A DNA stretch of 64,000 nucleotides from Mycolicibacterium novocastrense (GTDB taxonomy: Bacteria; Actinomycetota; Actinomycetes; Mycobacteriales; Mycobacteriaceae). The notes beneath the pieces are model-generated. The model was not told the origin of the DNA, searched no databases, and was given only the letters and a program-made list of their open reading frames with translations. The first letter of the stretch is position 1, and the number at the start of each line of letters is the position of its first letter. Location: the NCBI RefSeq assembly GCF_001570485.1, contig NZ_BCTA01000093.1:264228-328227 (forward strand). The letters run 5' to 3'. Position numbers and translations under genes: made by a program. This document shows positions 42,004 to 50,734 of the stretch, piece after piece.

Positions 42004-43642
42004 ACCCGTCATTTTGAGCGTCGATGACGATCCGGCGGTGTCGCGCGCGGTCGCCCGCGATCTGCGGCGCCACTACGGCGAAGGATTTCGCATCGTGCGC
42101 GCCGAGAACGGCCCCGATGCGCTCGAGACGCTCAACGAACTGAAACTGCGCGGTGAGACCGTCGCGGTGTTCGTCGCCGACTACCGGATGCCGCAGATGA
42201 GCGGGATCGAGTTCCTCGAAGAGGCGATGGACATCTTCCCGATGGCCCGCCGCGTGCTGCTGACCGCGTATGCCGACACGCACGCCGCGATCGACGCGAT
42301 CAACGTCGTCGACCTCGATCATTACCTGCTCAAACCGTGGGACCCGCCGCAGGAGAAGCTCTATCCGGTGATCGACGCGCTGATCGAGGCCTGGCGCGAG
42401 ACCGGCGACCGTGCGATCCCACACACCAAGATCATCGGGCACCCGTGGAACGCGCGATCCTCGGAGGTTCGCGAGTTCCTCGCGCGCAACCGGCTCTACT
42501 ACACGTGGTTCCGCGCCGACGAACCCAAGGGCAGGCAGCTGCTGGACGCCGCGGGTCTCGACGGGCTGACGCTTCCGGTGGTGGTCACCGAACAGGGCGA
42601 GACGCTGGTCGCGCCGGACGACGCCGAACTCGGCGCGACGCTCGGTCTGTCGATCACACCCTCGGAGGACTTCTACGATCTGGTCGTCATCGGCGGCGGC
42701 CCGGCGGGTCTGGCCGCGGCGGTCTACGGCGCCTCCGAGGGCCTCAAGACGGTGCTCATCGAGCGCACGGCCACGGGTGGGCAGGCCGGGCAGAGCTCGC
42801 GGATCGAGAACTACCTCGGCTTTCCCGACGGCGTCTCGGGCTCTCAACTCGCCGAGCGGGCCCGCAGACAAGCCGAGAAGTTCGAGGCCGAGCTCATCAC
42901 GGCGGCCGAGGTCACCGCGCTCGAGATCGACGGCAACGCCCGCACCGTCCATCTGCCCGACGGCCGATCGATCGGGACGCGGGCCGTGATCCTGGCGATG
43001 GGTGTGGAGTACCGCCAGTTGCCTGCCGAGGGCTGCGCGGATCTCACCGGCGCGGGCGTCTACTACGGAGCCACCTCGTCGGTCGCCGCCGAATGCGAGG
43101 ACGAGGAGGTCTTCGTCATCGGCGGCGCCAACTCCGCGGGACAGGCCGCGATGTTCCTGTCGCGAACCGCGAAGAAGGTGAGCATCGTCTGCCGCCGCAC
43201 GCTCGAGGACTCGATGTCCTACTACCTGATCCAGCAGATCAGGGCGACCGACAACATCCGCGAACTGCCGCACACCGCCGTGCACAAGGTCGAAGGCAAC
43301 GGCCACCTGGAACGCATCTGCCTGGAGAATCTGCAGACCGGGGTGCGCGAGGACCACACCTGTGGGCGCATGTTCATCTTCATCGGGGCCCAACCACGCA
43401 CGGACTGGGTGGAACAGGCCGGCATCGCCCGCGATGACCACGGTTTCATCCTGGCCGGGCCCGATCTGCGCGACGTCGCCGGTTGGACGTTGGACCGTCC
43501 GCCGCACCACCTGGAAACAAGCGTGCCCGGTGTGTTTGTTGCAGGAGATGTGCGTTCCGAATCCGCCAAGAGGGTGGCGGCCGCCGTCGGCGAAGGGTCG
43601 ATGGCGGTGATGTTGGTGCACCGATATCTGGCGGAGGCGTGA
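41975..43642 (+). CDS. Response regulator fused to glutaredoxin-like and thioredoxin-reductase-like domains
   Basis: A 555-residue three-part protein. Residues 10-135 are a receiver domain with acidic pair SVDDDP (17-18), phospho-Asp 69 in FVADYRMPQ, Thr 97 and Lys 120 (LLKPW). Residues 150-225 resemble a glutaredoxin fold (IIGHPWNARSSEVREFLARN) but have no cysteine. Residues 232-555 are a low-molecular-weight thioredoxin-reductase-like flavoprotein with FAD motif VIGGGPAGLAAA, NAD(P)H motif VIGGANSAGQAA and C-terminal FVAGDVR. The redox CxxC is replaced by GATSSVAAEC. The ATG at 41975 may be leaderless. The stop overlaps the kinase start (TGATG). Its output should be NAD(P)H/FAD chemistry, not disulfide exchange. 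Confidence 0.92.
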   Translation: MTGPSPQPRKPVILSVDDDPAVSRAVARDLRRHYGEGFRIVRAENGPDALETLNELKLRGETVAVFVADYRMPQMSGIEFLEEAMDIFPMARRVLLTAYADTHAAIDAINVVDLDHYLLKPWDPPQEKLYPVIDALIEAWRETGDRAIPHTKIIGHPWNARSSEVREFLARNRLYYTWFRADEPKGRQLLDAAGLDGLTLPVVVTEQGETLVAPDDAELGATLGLSITPSEDFYDLVVIGGGPAGLAAAVYGASEGLKTVLIERTATGGQAGQSSRIENYLGFPDGVSGSQLAERARRQAEKFEAELITAAEVTALEIDGNARTVHLPDGRSIGTRAVILAMGVEYRQLPAEGCADLTGAGVYYGATSSVAAECEDEEVFVIGGANSAGQAAMFLSRTAKKVSIVCRRTLEDSMSYYLIQQIRATDNIRELPHTAVHKVEGNGHLERICLENLQTGVREDHTCGRMFIFIGAQPRTDWVEQAGIARDDHGFILAGPDLRDVAGWTLDRPPHHLETSVPGVFVAGDVRSESAKRVAAAVGEGSMAVMLVHRYLAEA

Positions 43643-45135
43643 TGGGCGACAACGAACCCCGGTGCCTACCGGACGAGCTGCGGACGCTGTTCCTGTTCGA
43701 GGCGCTCTCTGACCGCCAATTGCAGGTTCTGTGCGACAACGGGCATATTGCCACGTTCGAACCCGGTCCGGTGTGCACCGAAGGCGACCCGGCGACCTGC
43801 TTCTACGTCCTGCTCGACGGTGAACTGGTGATGTCCAAACGCTCGGGCGGGGTGGACATCGAGACGGGCCGCACCTCGCAGCGCGGGGTGTACTGCGGCG
43901 CCTGGTCGGCCTACGTGCCCGGCGAGGAGCACCTCTACGAGGCGTCGGTCCGCGTGACGAGGCCGTCCCGGTTCTTCGTGCTCGACGCCGACGCGTTCGC
44001 GAAGTTCATGCAGTCGGAGTTCCCGATGGCCGTGCACCTGCTCGAGGGCCACCGCGTCGGCGGCCGTCGCCAGAGCCAGATCCTCGGTCAGCGCGAGAAG
44101 CTGCTGGCTCTGGGCACCATCACCGCGGGCCTGACCCATCAGCTCAACAATCCCGCGGCTGCCGCGGCCCGTGCTGTCGCCGACCTGCGCGAGGGCGTCG
44201 GCAAGATGCGGCACAAGCTCGCGATGTTGGCCGACGGCCAGTTCACCCCCGAAGCGCTGCGGGTGTTGGTGCGGATCCAGGAAGAGGTCGCCGAGCAGGT
44301 CGCCAAGTCGAAGGCGCAGGAGCTCACTGCGCTGGAGCTGTCCGACTCCGAAGAGCAGATCGGCGACTGGCTCGAGAGCCGCGGCATCGCCAGCGCGTGG
44401 GATTACGCACCGACGTTCGTGGAGGCGGGCCTCGACCTGGACTGGCTCGAACGCGTGCAGGCCTCGATCGACGACGTCGACTGCTCCGCCACGCTGCAGA
44501 GCGCGCTGGGCTGGTTGAAGTACACGATCGACGCCGAGTTGCGGATGAACGAGATCGCCGACGCCAGCAAGCGGATCTCGGCGCTGCTGGCCGGCGCCAA
44601 GCAGTACTCCCAGATGGACCGCAGCGAGTATCAGGCCGCCAACGTCCACGAGCTGATCCACAGCACGATCAAGACCATCTTCGGCGACAAGGTGGGCAAG
44701 GACAGGCCGGTTGCACTGGTGTGGGAAAAGGACACCACGCTGCCTCAATTGTTGTGCTACCCAGGCGAACTCAACGAGGTCTGGACGAACATCATCGACA
44801 ACGCGATCCAGGCGATGAACTACGAGGGCACGCTGACGATCCGCACCTCGCGCGTGAACGACGAGATGATCCGCGTCGAGATCTGCGACGACGGCCAGGG
44901 CATCGCCGAAGACAACATCGACCGCATCTTCACCCCGTTCTTCACCACCAAACCGTTCGGCCAGGGCACCGGCCTGGGCCTCGACCTCGCCCGGCGCATC
45001 ATCGTCGAGAAGCACCACGGCGACATCCGGGTCAGGTCCGCACCGGGCGACACCCGGTTCGCCATCGACCTGCCGCTGGTCGCTCCCGCCCCCGAGGCAC
45101 CGACGCCGACGGAGCTTCCGGTCACGGCCGGATAA
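43642..45135 (+). CDS. Histidine kinase with N-terminal cyclic-nucleotide-binding domain
   Basis: A 497-residue soluble sensor kinase. Residues 10-135 are a cNMP-binding (Crp-like) beta-barrel (LFLFEALSDRQLQVLC, GDPATCFYVLLDGELVM). The H-box TAGLTHQLNNPAA places the phospho-His at about 166. A helical insertion of about 140 residues follows before RISALLAGAKQYSQM, then the ATPase with N box WTNIIDNAIQAMN, G1 DDGQGI and G2 GTGLGLDLA. No transmembrane segment is seen. It is translationally coupled to the response-regulator flavoprotein, its evident partner. Whether the cNMP pocket still binds cAMP is uncertain. Confidence 0.93.
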   Translation: MGDNEPRCLPDELRTLFLFEALSDRQLQVLCDNGHIATFEPGPVCTEGDPATCFYVLLDGELVMSKRSGGVDIETGRTSQRGVYCGAWSAYVPGEEHLYEASVRVTRPSRFFVLDADAFAKFMQSEFPMAVHLLEGHRVGGRRQSQILGQREKLLALGTITAGLTHQLNNPAAAAARAVADLREGVGKMRHKLAMLADGQFTPEALRVLVRIQEEVAEQVAKSKAQELTALELSDSEEQIGDWLESRGIASAWDYAPTFVEAGLDLDWLERVQASIDDVDCSATLQSALGWLKYTIDAELRMNEIADASKRISALLAGAKQYSQMDRSEYQAANVHELIHSTIKTIFGDKVGKDRPVALVWEKDTTLPQLLCYPGELNEVWTNIIDNAIQAMNYEGTLTIRTSRVNDEMIRVEICDDGQGIAEDNIDRIFTPFFTTKPFGQGTGLGLDLARRIIVEKHHGDIRVRSAPGDTRFAIDLPLVAPAPEAPTPTELPVTAG

Positions 45136-45174
45136 GCAGGAATATCCCGTCGACACCGAGAAGTTGGAGCGAAT

Positions 45175-46020
45175 ATGACGAAACCCGATCTCGGTAGGTA
45201 CGGCGCATTCGGCCACTACTCCATGTGGCAGCGGCTGAGTTCGGAGCAGTTGCGGGCCATCGAAGACCTCGGCTACGGCGCGATCTGGGCGGGGGGTTCT
45301 CCCGCGGCCGAATTGGACTGGGTGGAACCGATTCTCGAGGCGACGAACACACTGAAGCTGGCGACCGGCATCGTCAACATCTGGACCGCGGACGCCGAGC
45401 CGGTCAGCGAGTCCTTTCACCGCATCGAAAAGGCCCATCCGGGACGCTTTGTGCTGGGTATCGGCGTCGGCCACCCCGAAGCCCACACCGAATACCAGAA
45501 GCCGTATGACGCGCTCGTCGCCTACCTCGACAAGCTCGATGAGTACGGGGTGCCGAAGGATCGACGGGTGGTCGCCGCGCTGGGTCCGCGCGTGCTCAAG
45601 CTGTCCGCCGAACGCTCCGCCGGCGCGCATCCCTACCTGACGACGCCCGAACACACCGCCGAGGCGCGCAAGCTCATCGGGCCGGATGCGTTCCTCGCTC
45701 CCGAGCACAAGGTGGTGCCGACCACGGATGCCGACAAGGCCCGCGCGGTCGGCCGCCAGGCGCTCGACATCTACCTCAACCTCACGAACTATCTGAACAG
45801 CTGGAAGCGACTCGGCTTCACCGACGACGAGGTCGCGAAGCCGGGCAGCGACCGGCTTGTCGATGCCGTGGTGGCGTATGGCACCGTCGACGCCATAGCA
45901 GCACGCCTCGAAGAGCATCACGCTGCGGGCGCCGACCACGTGCCCGTACAGGTGCTCACCAAACCGGACAAGCTGGTGGACGCGTTGGCTCAACTGGCGG
46001 GTCCGCTCGGCCTGAAGTGA
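45175..46020 (+). CDS. LLM-class F420-dependent oxidoreductase (Rv3463-type), copy 1
   Basis: A 281-residue luciferase-like TIM barrel of the Rv3463 group. It has LGRYGAFGHYSMWQ, LATGIVNIWTADAEPVSE, RFVLGIGVGHPEAHTEY and AHPYLTTPEHTAEAR. These enzymes use F420 as hydride carrier; the substrate is unknown. It begins 39 bp after the kinase gene and precedes its paralogue by 22 bp. Compared with copy 2 it has a slightly longer N-terminal loop (AFGHYSMWQRLSSEQL). Confidence 0.92.
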   Translation: MTKPDLGRYGAFGHYSMWQRLSSEQLRAIEDLGYGAIWAGGSPAAELDWVEPILEATNTLKLATGIVNIWTADAEPVSESFHRIEKAHPGRFVLGIGVGHPEAHTEYQKPYDALVAYLDKLDEYGVPKDRRVVAALGPRVLKLSAERSAGAHPYLTTPEHTAEARKLIGPDAFLAPEHKVVPTTDADKARAVGRQALDIYLNLTNYLNSWKRLGFTDDEVAKPGSDRLVDAVVAYGTVDAIAARLEEHHAAGADHVPVQVLTKPDKLVDALAQLAGPLGLK

Positions 46021-46042
46021 CGTCACCACCGAAGGGATCCGC

Positions 46043-46885
46043 ATGACTGAGCTCAAGCCCGACCTCGGCCGCTACGGCGTATGGACGTTCGGCGTTCCGA
46101 AGCCCGAACAGGCCGTGGAGATCGAAAAGCTCGGCTACGGCGCGGTGTGGATCGGCGGATCGCCGGCCGGCAACCTCGAGTACGTCGAGCCCATCCTCGA
46201 GCGCACGGAGAACCTTGTGGTCGCCACCGGCATCATCAACGTGTGGACGGCGCCCGCCGACGAGGTCGCCGACGCGTATCACCGCGTGGAGGACGCCTAT
46301 CCGGGCCGCTTCCTGCTGGGCATCGGTATCGGTCATCCCGAACACACCGAGGAGTACCGCAAACCGTACGACGTGCTCGTCGAGTACCTCGACGCGCTGG
46401 ATGCCAAGAAGGTGCCGACGAGCCGGCGGGTGATCGCGGCGCTCGGGCCCAAAGTGCTCAAGCTGTCGGCGCAGCGCAGCGCCGGGGCCCATCCCTACCT
46501 GACCACCCCGCAGCACACCGGTGAAGCGCGAAACCTGCTGGGGCCCACGGTGTTCATCGCGCCCGAACACAAGGTCGTATTGGCCAGGGACGCCGAGGCG
46601 TCACGCGAGATCGGCAGGCAGACAGTCGATTTCTACCTCAACCTGTCGAACTACCTGAACAACTGGAAGCGCCTGGGCTTCACCGAGGACGACGTCGCCA
46701 AGCCCGGCAGCGACCGGCTGATCGACGCACTCGTCGCCCACGGCACGCCCGATGCGATCGCCGCGCGGCTCAACGAGCACCTGGATGCGGGTGCCGATCA
46801 CGTCGCGATCCAGGTGCTCGGCGGATGGGACGTCTTGATCCCCACGCTGACCGAATTGGCTGGGCCGCTCGGGTTGAAGGGCTGA
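46043..46885 (+). CDS. LLM-class F420-dependent oxidoreductase (Rv3463-type), copy 2
   Basis: A 280-residue paralogue of the preceding gene: LGRYGVWTFGVPKPEQAVEI, VATGIINVWTAPADEVAD, RFLLGIGIGHPEHTEEYRKP, AHPYLTTPQHTGEARNLLG. Its N-terminus is the one typical of Rv3463 orthologues, and the position after infA fits, so copy 2 is probably the ortholog and copy 1 a duplicate. AAGGGATCC lies upstream of the ATG. It ends 12 bp before the convergent mceF. Confidence 0.92.
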   Translation: MTELKPDLGRYGVWTFGVPKPEQAVEIEKLGYGAVWIGGSPAGNLEYVEPILERTENLVVATGIINVWTAPADEVADAYHRVEDAYPGRFLLGIGIGHPEHTEEYRKPYDVLVEYLDALDAKKVPTSRRVIAALGPKVLKLSAQRSAGAHPYLTTPQHTGEARNLLGPTVFIAPEHKVVLARDAEASREIGRQTVDFYLNLSNYLNNWKRLGFTEDDVAKPGSDRLIDALVAHGTPDAIAARLNEHLDAGADHVAIQVLGGWDVLIPTLTELAGPLGLKG

Positions 46886-46889
46886 CGGG

Positions 46890-46910
46890 GCCGACCGTCA
46901 ACCGGTCGGC
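46890..46910. terminator. Bidirectional hairpin between the oxidoreductase and mceF
   Basis: GCCGACCG (46890-46897) and CGGTCGGC (46903-46910) form an 8-bp perfect stem with a 5-nt loop. The stem overlaps the mceF stop codon and lies between two convergent genes. Confidence 0.55.
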
Positions 46911-48259
46911 GGCAGCAGCATCGTCTGCCAGGTCTTGTTCTGCGGCGCACCGGGTTCCGGTCGAGCGGTGGCGGGGTTCGCAGATCCGGGCGGAAGGTGG
47001 GGGACCGCCTGGCCCGACAAGGTGGCATTCGGGTCGCCCTTCCAGTTGAAACCGTCGTTGAGGGGCACATACTGCTCGTCGCTCTCGCACAACGCCACCG
47101 TGGGCGCACGCTTGCCGGGCACGGTCTCGCACGGAATGTTACGTGCCCCACGCACATTGAACTGGGAGTCCTGGGGCACTCGGCAGTACAGGTCACCGGG
47201 GGGTCGCGGTGGAGAATCTTCGAAGGTGGCGACGCGCTGTTGTTGGGCAGGCAGGAAGCCGGTGGTGCAGGGGGGTGGGAGATTGAGGTTGAGGTTGAAG
47301 CTCAGGTATTGGCCTTTGTAGTCCTGTTTCGTGTTCAGGTTGGCCAGGATGCCGGCTTGGTTGTTCTCGATGACCCGCGGGAAGACGACCAGCAGTTGTT
47401 CGATGTCGTTCTGATAGGTCAGCGCGACCTGGCCGACGGAGACCAGGTTGGCCATCAGGATCGGCAGGGCGGGTTGTAGCCGCTCGACGAGGTGACGTGT
47501 TTGGGCGGCCGCCGGGCCGCCGGCGTCGATGACACCGGCGACGGCCTGGTCGTGATCGCGCACTTCTTCGGTCACCGTGGCCAGCTGTGTTGCCCACGCC
47601 TCGATCGCCTCGGAAGTGGCGGTCTGGGAATCCAGCACAGGTTGGGCATCATCGATCAGCGTGGTCAGCGCGTCGAGGTTGGTGCGGGCGTCGATGGCCA
47701 GCGTGGAGGTGCCCTTGACCAGCCGCGACAGTTCCGGGCCCAGTCCGCCCACGGCGGTGTAGGACTCGTCGATCACCGTCTTGAGATTGTCGCGCGGGAT
47801 GGCCGCCAGACCAGAGTTGGCGGTGGCCAGCAGGGCGTTGATGTCGGGTGGAACCCAGGTGTCGGCCAGTTTGATCACGTCGCCGTTGCGCAGCGGCCGC
47901 GACGTGGCGTTACGCGGCAGCAGCAGCACGTAGGATTCGCCGATCGCCGACTGGCTGTGCACTTCCGCCTGCAGGTCTGAGGGAATGTCGATACCCGATT
48001 TCAGCGATAGCACCGCCTCGACGCCGGTGTCGGTCAGCTGCACCGATTCCACCCGGCCGACCTTGGTGCCGCGATAGGTGACGTTGCCTGATTCGTAGAG
48101 CCCGCCGGATTTGGGCAGCTCGACCGTCACCGTGTAGCGCCCGACACCGAACAGCGTTGCGGGCAGGCTGACGAATTGCAGCATCAGCAATGCGACCGCG
48201 CCAACCGCGACCACGGCGAAGATGGTCAGCTGGATCCAGATCTTTCGGTTCAGGTGCAT
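46898..48259 (-). CDS. mceF: Mce family protein MceF
   Basis: A 453-residue cell-envelope Mce subunit. One N-terminal membrane anchor (about 8-30, IWIQLTIFAVVAVGAVALL), the MlaD/MCE beta-barrel domain (about 38-115, YTVTVELPKSGGLYESGNV) and a long helical region (to about 320). The C-terminus is Pro-rich with several cysteines (CTTGFLP, YCRVPQDS). The six Mce proteins form a tunnel that carries lipids across the periplasm to the YrbE permease. It is the last gene of the operon, one base after mceE. Confidence 0.94.
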   Translation of the reverse strand: MHLNRKIWIQLTIFAVVAVGAVALLMLQFVSLPATLFGVGRYTVTVELPKSGGLYESGNVTYRGTKVGRVESVQLTDTGVEAVLSLKSGIDIPSDLQAEVHSQSAIGESYVLLLPRNATSRPLRNGDVIKLADTWVPPDINALLATANSGLAAIPRDNLKTVIDESYTAVGGLGPELSRLVKGTSTLAIDARTNLDALTTLIDDAQPVLDSQTATSEAIEAWATQLATVTEEVRDHDQAVAGVIDAGGPAAAQTRHLVERLQPALPILMANLVSVGQVALTYQNDIEQLLVVFPRVIENNQAGILANLNTKQDYKGQYLSFNLNLNLPPPCTTGFLPAQQQRVATFEDSPPRPPGDLYCRVPQDSQFNVRGARNIPCETVPGKRAPTVALCESDEQYVPLNDGFNWKGDPNATLSGQAVPHLPPGSANPATARPEPGAPQNKTWQTMLLPPTG

Positions 48260-48260
48260 G

Positions 48261-49418
48261 CTAAGGCCCCTGGTCCCACCGGTACGCGACGGTCAGCGGA
48301 TTCCCGAGACTGTTGGGTCCGCCCGCCGTGCAGGGGCTGGGGAACTGGCCGATGGTTCGCCCCCACTGCAGCTCGAGTTCGGTCAGATCACACTCCCACC
48401 TGGTGCCGGTGAACAAGCTTTGGTCGATGCGACTGAGCGTGAGATCGATGATGGCCGTCAGATTCGCGTAGTCGCCGCGTTGGAAGTTCTGGAAGGTTTC
48501 GTTGGGAAACGGAAACGTCAGAAGCAGGCTGAGGGCTCGCGTCATGCTGGTACCGGCGTTGGCCAGCGACTCGAATACCGGTCCGACCTCGCGCAACTCC
48601 TTGACCAGGTTGTCTCTGGTCTGATTGACGGTGTCCACGGTCAGGGCGCTGAACTCGCCGAGGCGATCAGCGGCTTCCACCAGGTTGTCGCGCTCGGCGT
48701 TGAGCACCTCGAGGGCGTCGGGAATGGTGGCCAGCGCACGGTCCAGCACGGGCTGCTGGTCAGCGAAGGTGCCGACCAGCCGGTTGAGGCTGTCGGTGGC
48801 CGCGACGATGTCGCCGGTCTGCTCGTTGAGGTGGGCGCTGAATTCGTCGAGTTGGCCGATCAAGCTGCGCACGTCGTGCTCGCGACCCCGCATCGCGGTG
48901 GTGAACGCCTCGGTGATGTCCTGAACCTGGCCCACCCCGCCACCGTTGAGCACCATCGCCAACGCGGCCAGCGTCTGCTCGGTGCTCGGATAGGCGCCGG
49001 CTTGGGTCAGCGGAATCAGCGAACCCTCGTGCAGTTTGCCCTCGGGGGGTTCGGTTGCGGGAGGCGCAAGCTCGATGTGCAAGGAACCCAGCAGGCTGGT
49101 GGTACCGATCTTGGCCGTCGAGTTGGCCGGCAGGTCGACGTCGGCATTGAGTCGCATGGTCAGCAACGCATGCCAGCCCTGGCGTTCGATCTTGGTGACA
49201 TGCCCGACCGTCACGTCGGAGACACGCACCCGCGAGTTCGGCTGAATGTTGTTGACATCGGGCAGCTGCGCCTGGACCACGAACGAGTCCGGCCCCTTGC
49301 CCTGCACACCAGGCAGCGGCAACGAATTGGGCCCCTGCCAACCACAACTTGCCGACATCGACACGATCGCCACCAGCAGCAGGCCGGCCGGCCCGCGACC
49401 CCGCCACCGCGATGTCAT
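48261..49418 (-). CDS. mceE: Mce family lipoprotein MceE
   Basis: A 385-residue Mce subunit with a lipoprotein signal peptide: GLLLVAIVSMSASCGWQ, lipobox S-A-S-C. The MCE domain (SFVVQAQLPDVNNIQPNSRV) and a helical region follow. E-type Mce proteins are typically lipoproteins. The ATG at 49416-49418 overlaps the mceD stop (ATGA) and places the lipobox correctly; the longer upstream frame is spurious. Confidence 0.94.
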   Translation of the reverse strand: MTSRWRGRGPAGLLLVAIVSMSASCGWQGPNSLPLPGVQGKGPDSFVVQAQLPDVNNIQPNSRVRVSDVTVGHVTKIERQGWHALLTMRLNADVDLPANSTAKIGTTSLLGSLHIELAPPATEPPEGKLHEGSLIPLTQAGAYPSTEQTLAALAMVLNGGGVGQVQDITEAFTTAMRGREHDVRSLIGQLDEFSAHLNEQTGDIVAATDSLNRLVGTFADQQPVLDRALATIPDALEVLNAERDNLVEAADRLGEFSALTVDTVNQTRDNLVKELREVGPVFESLANAGTSMTRALSLLLTFPFPNETFQNFQRGDYANLTAIIDLTLSRIDQSLFTGTRWECDLTELELQWGRTIGQFPSPCTAGGPNSLGNPLTVAYRWDQGP

Positions 49419-50734
49419 GAGCCGCCCCCGGGCGGGGTCATCATGCCGGGCAGGCCGTCGGTCGGATCGGTGGCAATCGCCGCCACGGGCCCCATCTCGG
49501 CGGGCAGGGCCGGGTCTGACGACGGAGCCGCAGGCGGCATCTCGGCGGCGGGCGGAACGAAGTCGGGCCGCATCCAGTCCTCGCTGTAGGTGATCTCGTT
49601 GGGCCGTGCCTGGGTGCCGACGAAAAGGTTCTCGCCGATCGGCGGGAAGTTGTACTGGCGGTTCTTGATGATGGGCGCCATATATTGCACGCACAGTTTG
49701 GCCGACTGCTCGCCGCCCAGCCGGGAGGCCGATTGGATCGCGCCGCACAGAAACGAAATCGGGTCGGCGAAGTTGTTGACGGCAAGCGCACCGGTGAGTG
49801 AACCGTTGGCGGGCTCGTAGAGGTTCGCGAAGTTCTGCAACACCGTCGGGGCGATGTGCAGCGTCTGCTTGATGTCATAGATGCTGTCGACCAGCGTGCC
49901 GGTGATCGACGCCATCTGGTCTGAGGCGGTGCCGATCGCCTCGGTGTGCTCGGCGGCGAACGCTCCGACATCGGCGACCACCGCGTTGAGATCCTCGGCG
50001 GCCTGGCCCACCTTGTCGGGGTCGTCGGCCAGCAGCGCGGTGACCGCGGCCAGGTTGTGGTTGAGCGCTTCGAGCAGATCGGCGCTGTCTCGCAGCGCCG
50101 ACACCAGCGTCGAGAGGTTCTTGACGGTGGCGAACACGTCGGTGCTGTGATCGGCCAGCACCGACACCGTCTGGGACAGTTTGAGTATCGCGTCACGAAT
50201 GGACGGTCCCTGCCCACGCACATTGTCCGCGGCGGTGTTGATCAACGCACCCAGCGTGCTCACGCCGCCGGGCTGATCGGGTTTGAGCAGTTCGGTCACC
50301 CGCTCGAGTTGGACCCGCAGGTCATCCCATTCCACCGGGACCGCTGTGCGATCCAGACCGATGACCGCACCGTCGGCCATTGTCGGCCCGCCGCTGTAGG
50401 GCGGTGTCAGCTGAATGGCACGGGCCGTGACCAGCTGCGGCGACAGGATCACTGCCTTGGCGTCGGCGGGCACCCGGTACTTGGCGTTGACCCACATCGT
50501 GACCTTGGCCCGCTGCGGCTCAGGTTCGATCTTTTCGACCTTGCCCACCGACACCCCCCGGATACGCACATGATCACCGGCGAACACCCCGGTGCTGTTC
50601 TCGAAGTAGGCCACCACGGTCATGCGGTCGGTCTGGATGGGCTGGCGAACCGCGACGAACAGGCCCGCACCCAACAGCACGACCAGCACGCCGGCCACCA
50701 CCACGCGCGTGTTCGACAGTCGCCGGATCATCAT
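49415..50734 (-). CDS. mceD: Mce family protein MceD
   Basis: A 439-residue Mce subunit with a membrane anchor (VVVAGVLVVLLGAGLFVAV, about 11-30), the MCE domain (MTVVAYFENSTGVFAGDHVR) and a long coiled helical part (about 120-300). The C-terminus is Pro/Ala/Met-rich (PPAAEMPPAAPSSDPALPAE). Start and stop overlap neighbours by 4 bp. Confidence 0.94.
   Translation of the reverse strand: MMIRRLSNTRVVVAGVLVVLLGAGLFVAVRQPIQTDRMTVVAYFENSTGVFAGDHVRIRGVSVGKVEKIEPEPQRAKVTMWVNAKYRVPADAKAVILSPQLVTARAIQLTPPYSGGPTMADGAVIGLDRTAVPVEWDDLRVQLERVTELLKPDQPGGVSTLGALINTAADNVRGQGPSIRDAILKLSQTVSVLADHSTDVFATVKNLSTLVSALRDSADLLEALNHNLAAVTALLADDPDKVGQAAEDLNAVVADVGAFAAEHTEAIGTASDQMASITGTLVDSIYDIKQTLHIAPTVLQNFANLYEPANGSLTGALAVNNFADPISFLCGAIQSASRLGGEQSAKLCVQYMAPIIKNRQYNFPPIGENLFVGTQARPNEITYSEDWMRPDFVPPAAEMPPAAPSSDPALPAEMGPVAAIATDPTDGLPGMMTPPGGGS

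Noticed and set aside
41591..43621. 676-codon open frame on the minus strand opposite the response-regulator fusion
   Set aside because: It mirrors a high-GC gene with strong domain motifs on the plus strand; its translation is low-complexity, rich in Arg/Asp/Val, and has no recognisable domain.
43666..46056. 796-codon open frame on the minus strand opposite the kinase and first oxidoreductase
   Set aside because: Antisense shadow spanning two unrelated real genes; no conserved motif.
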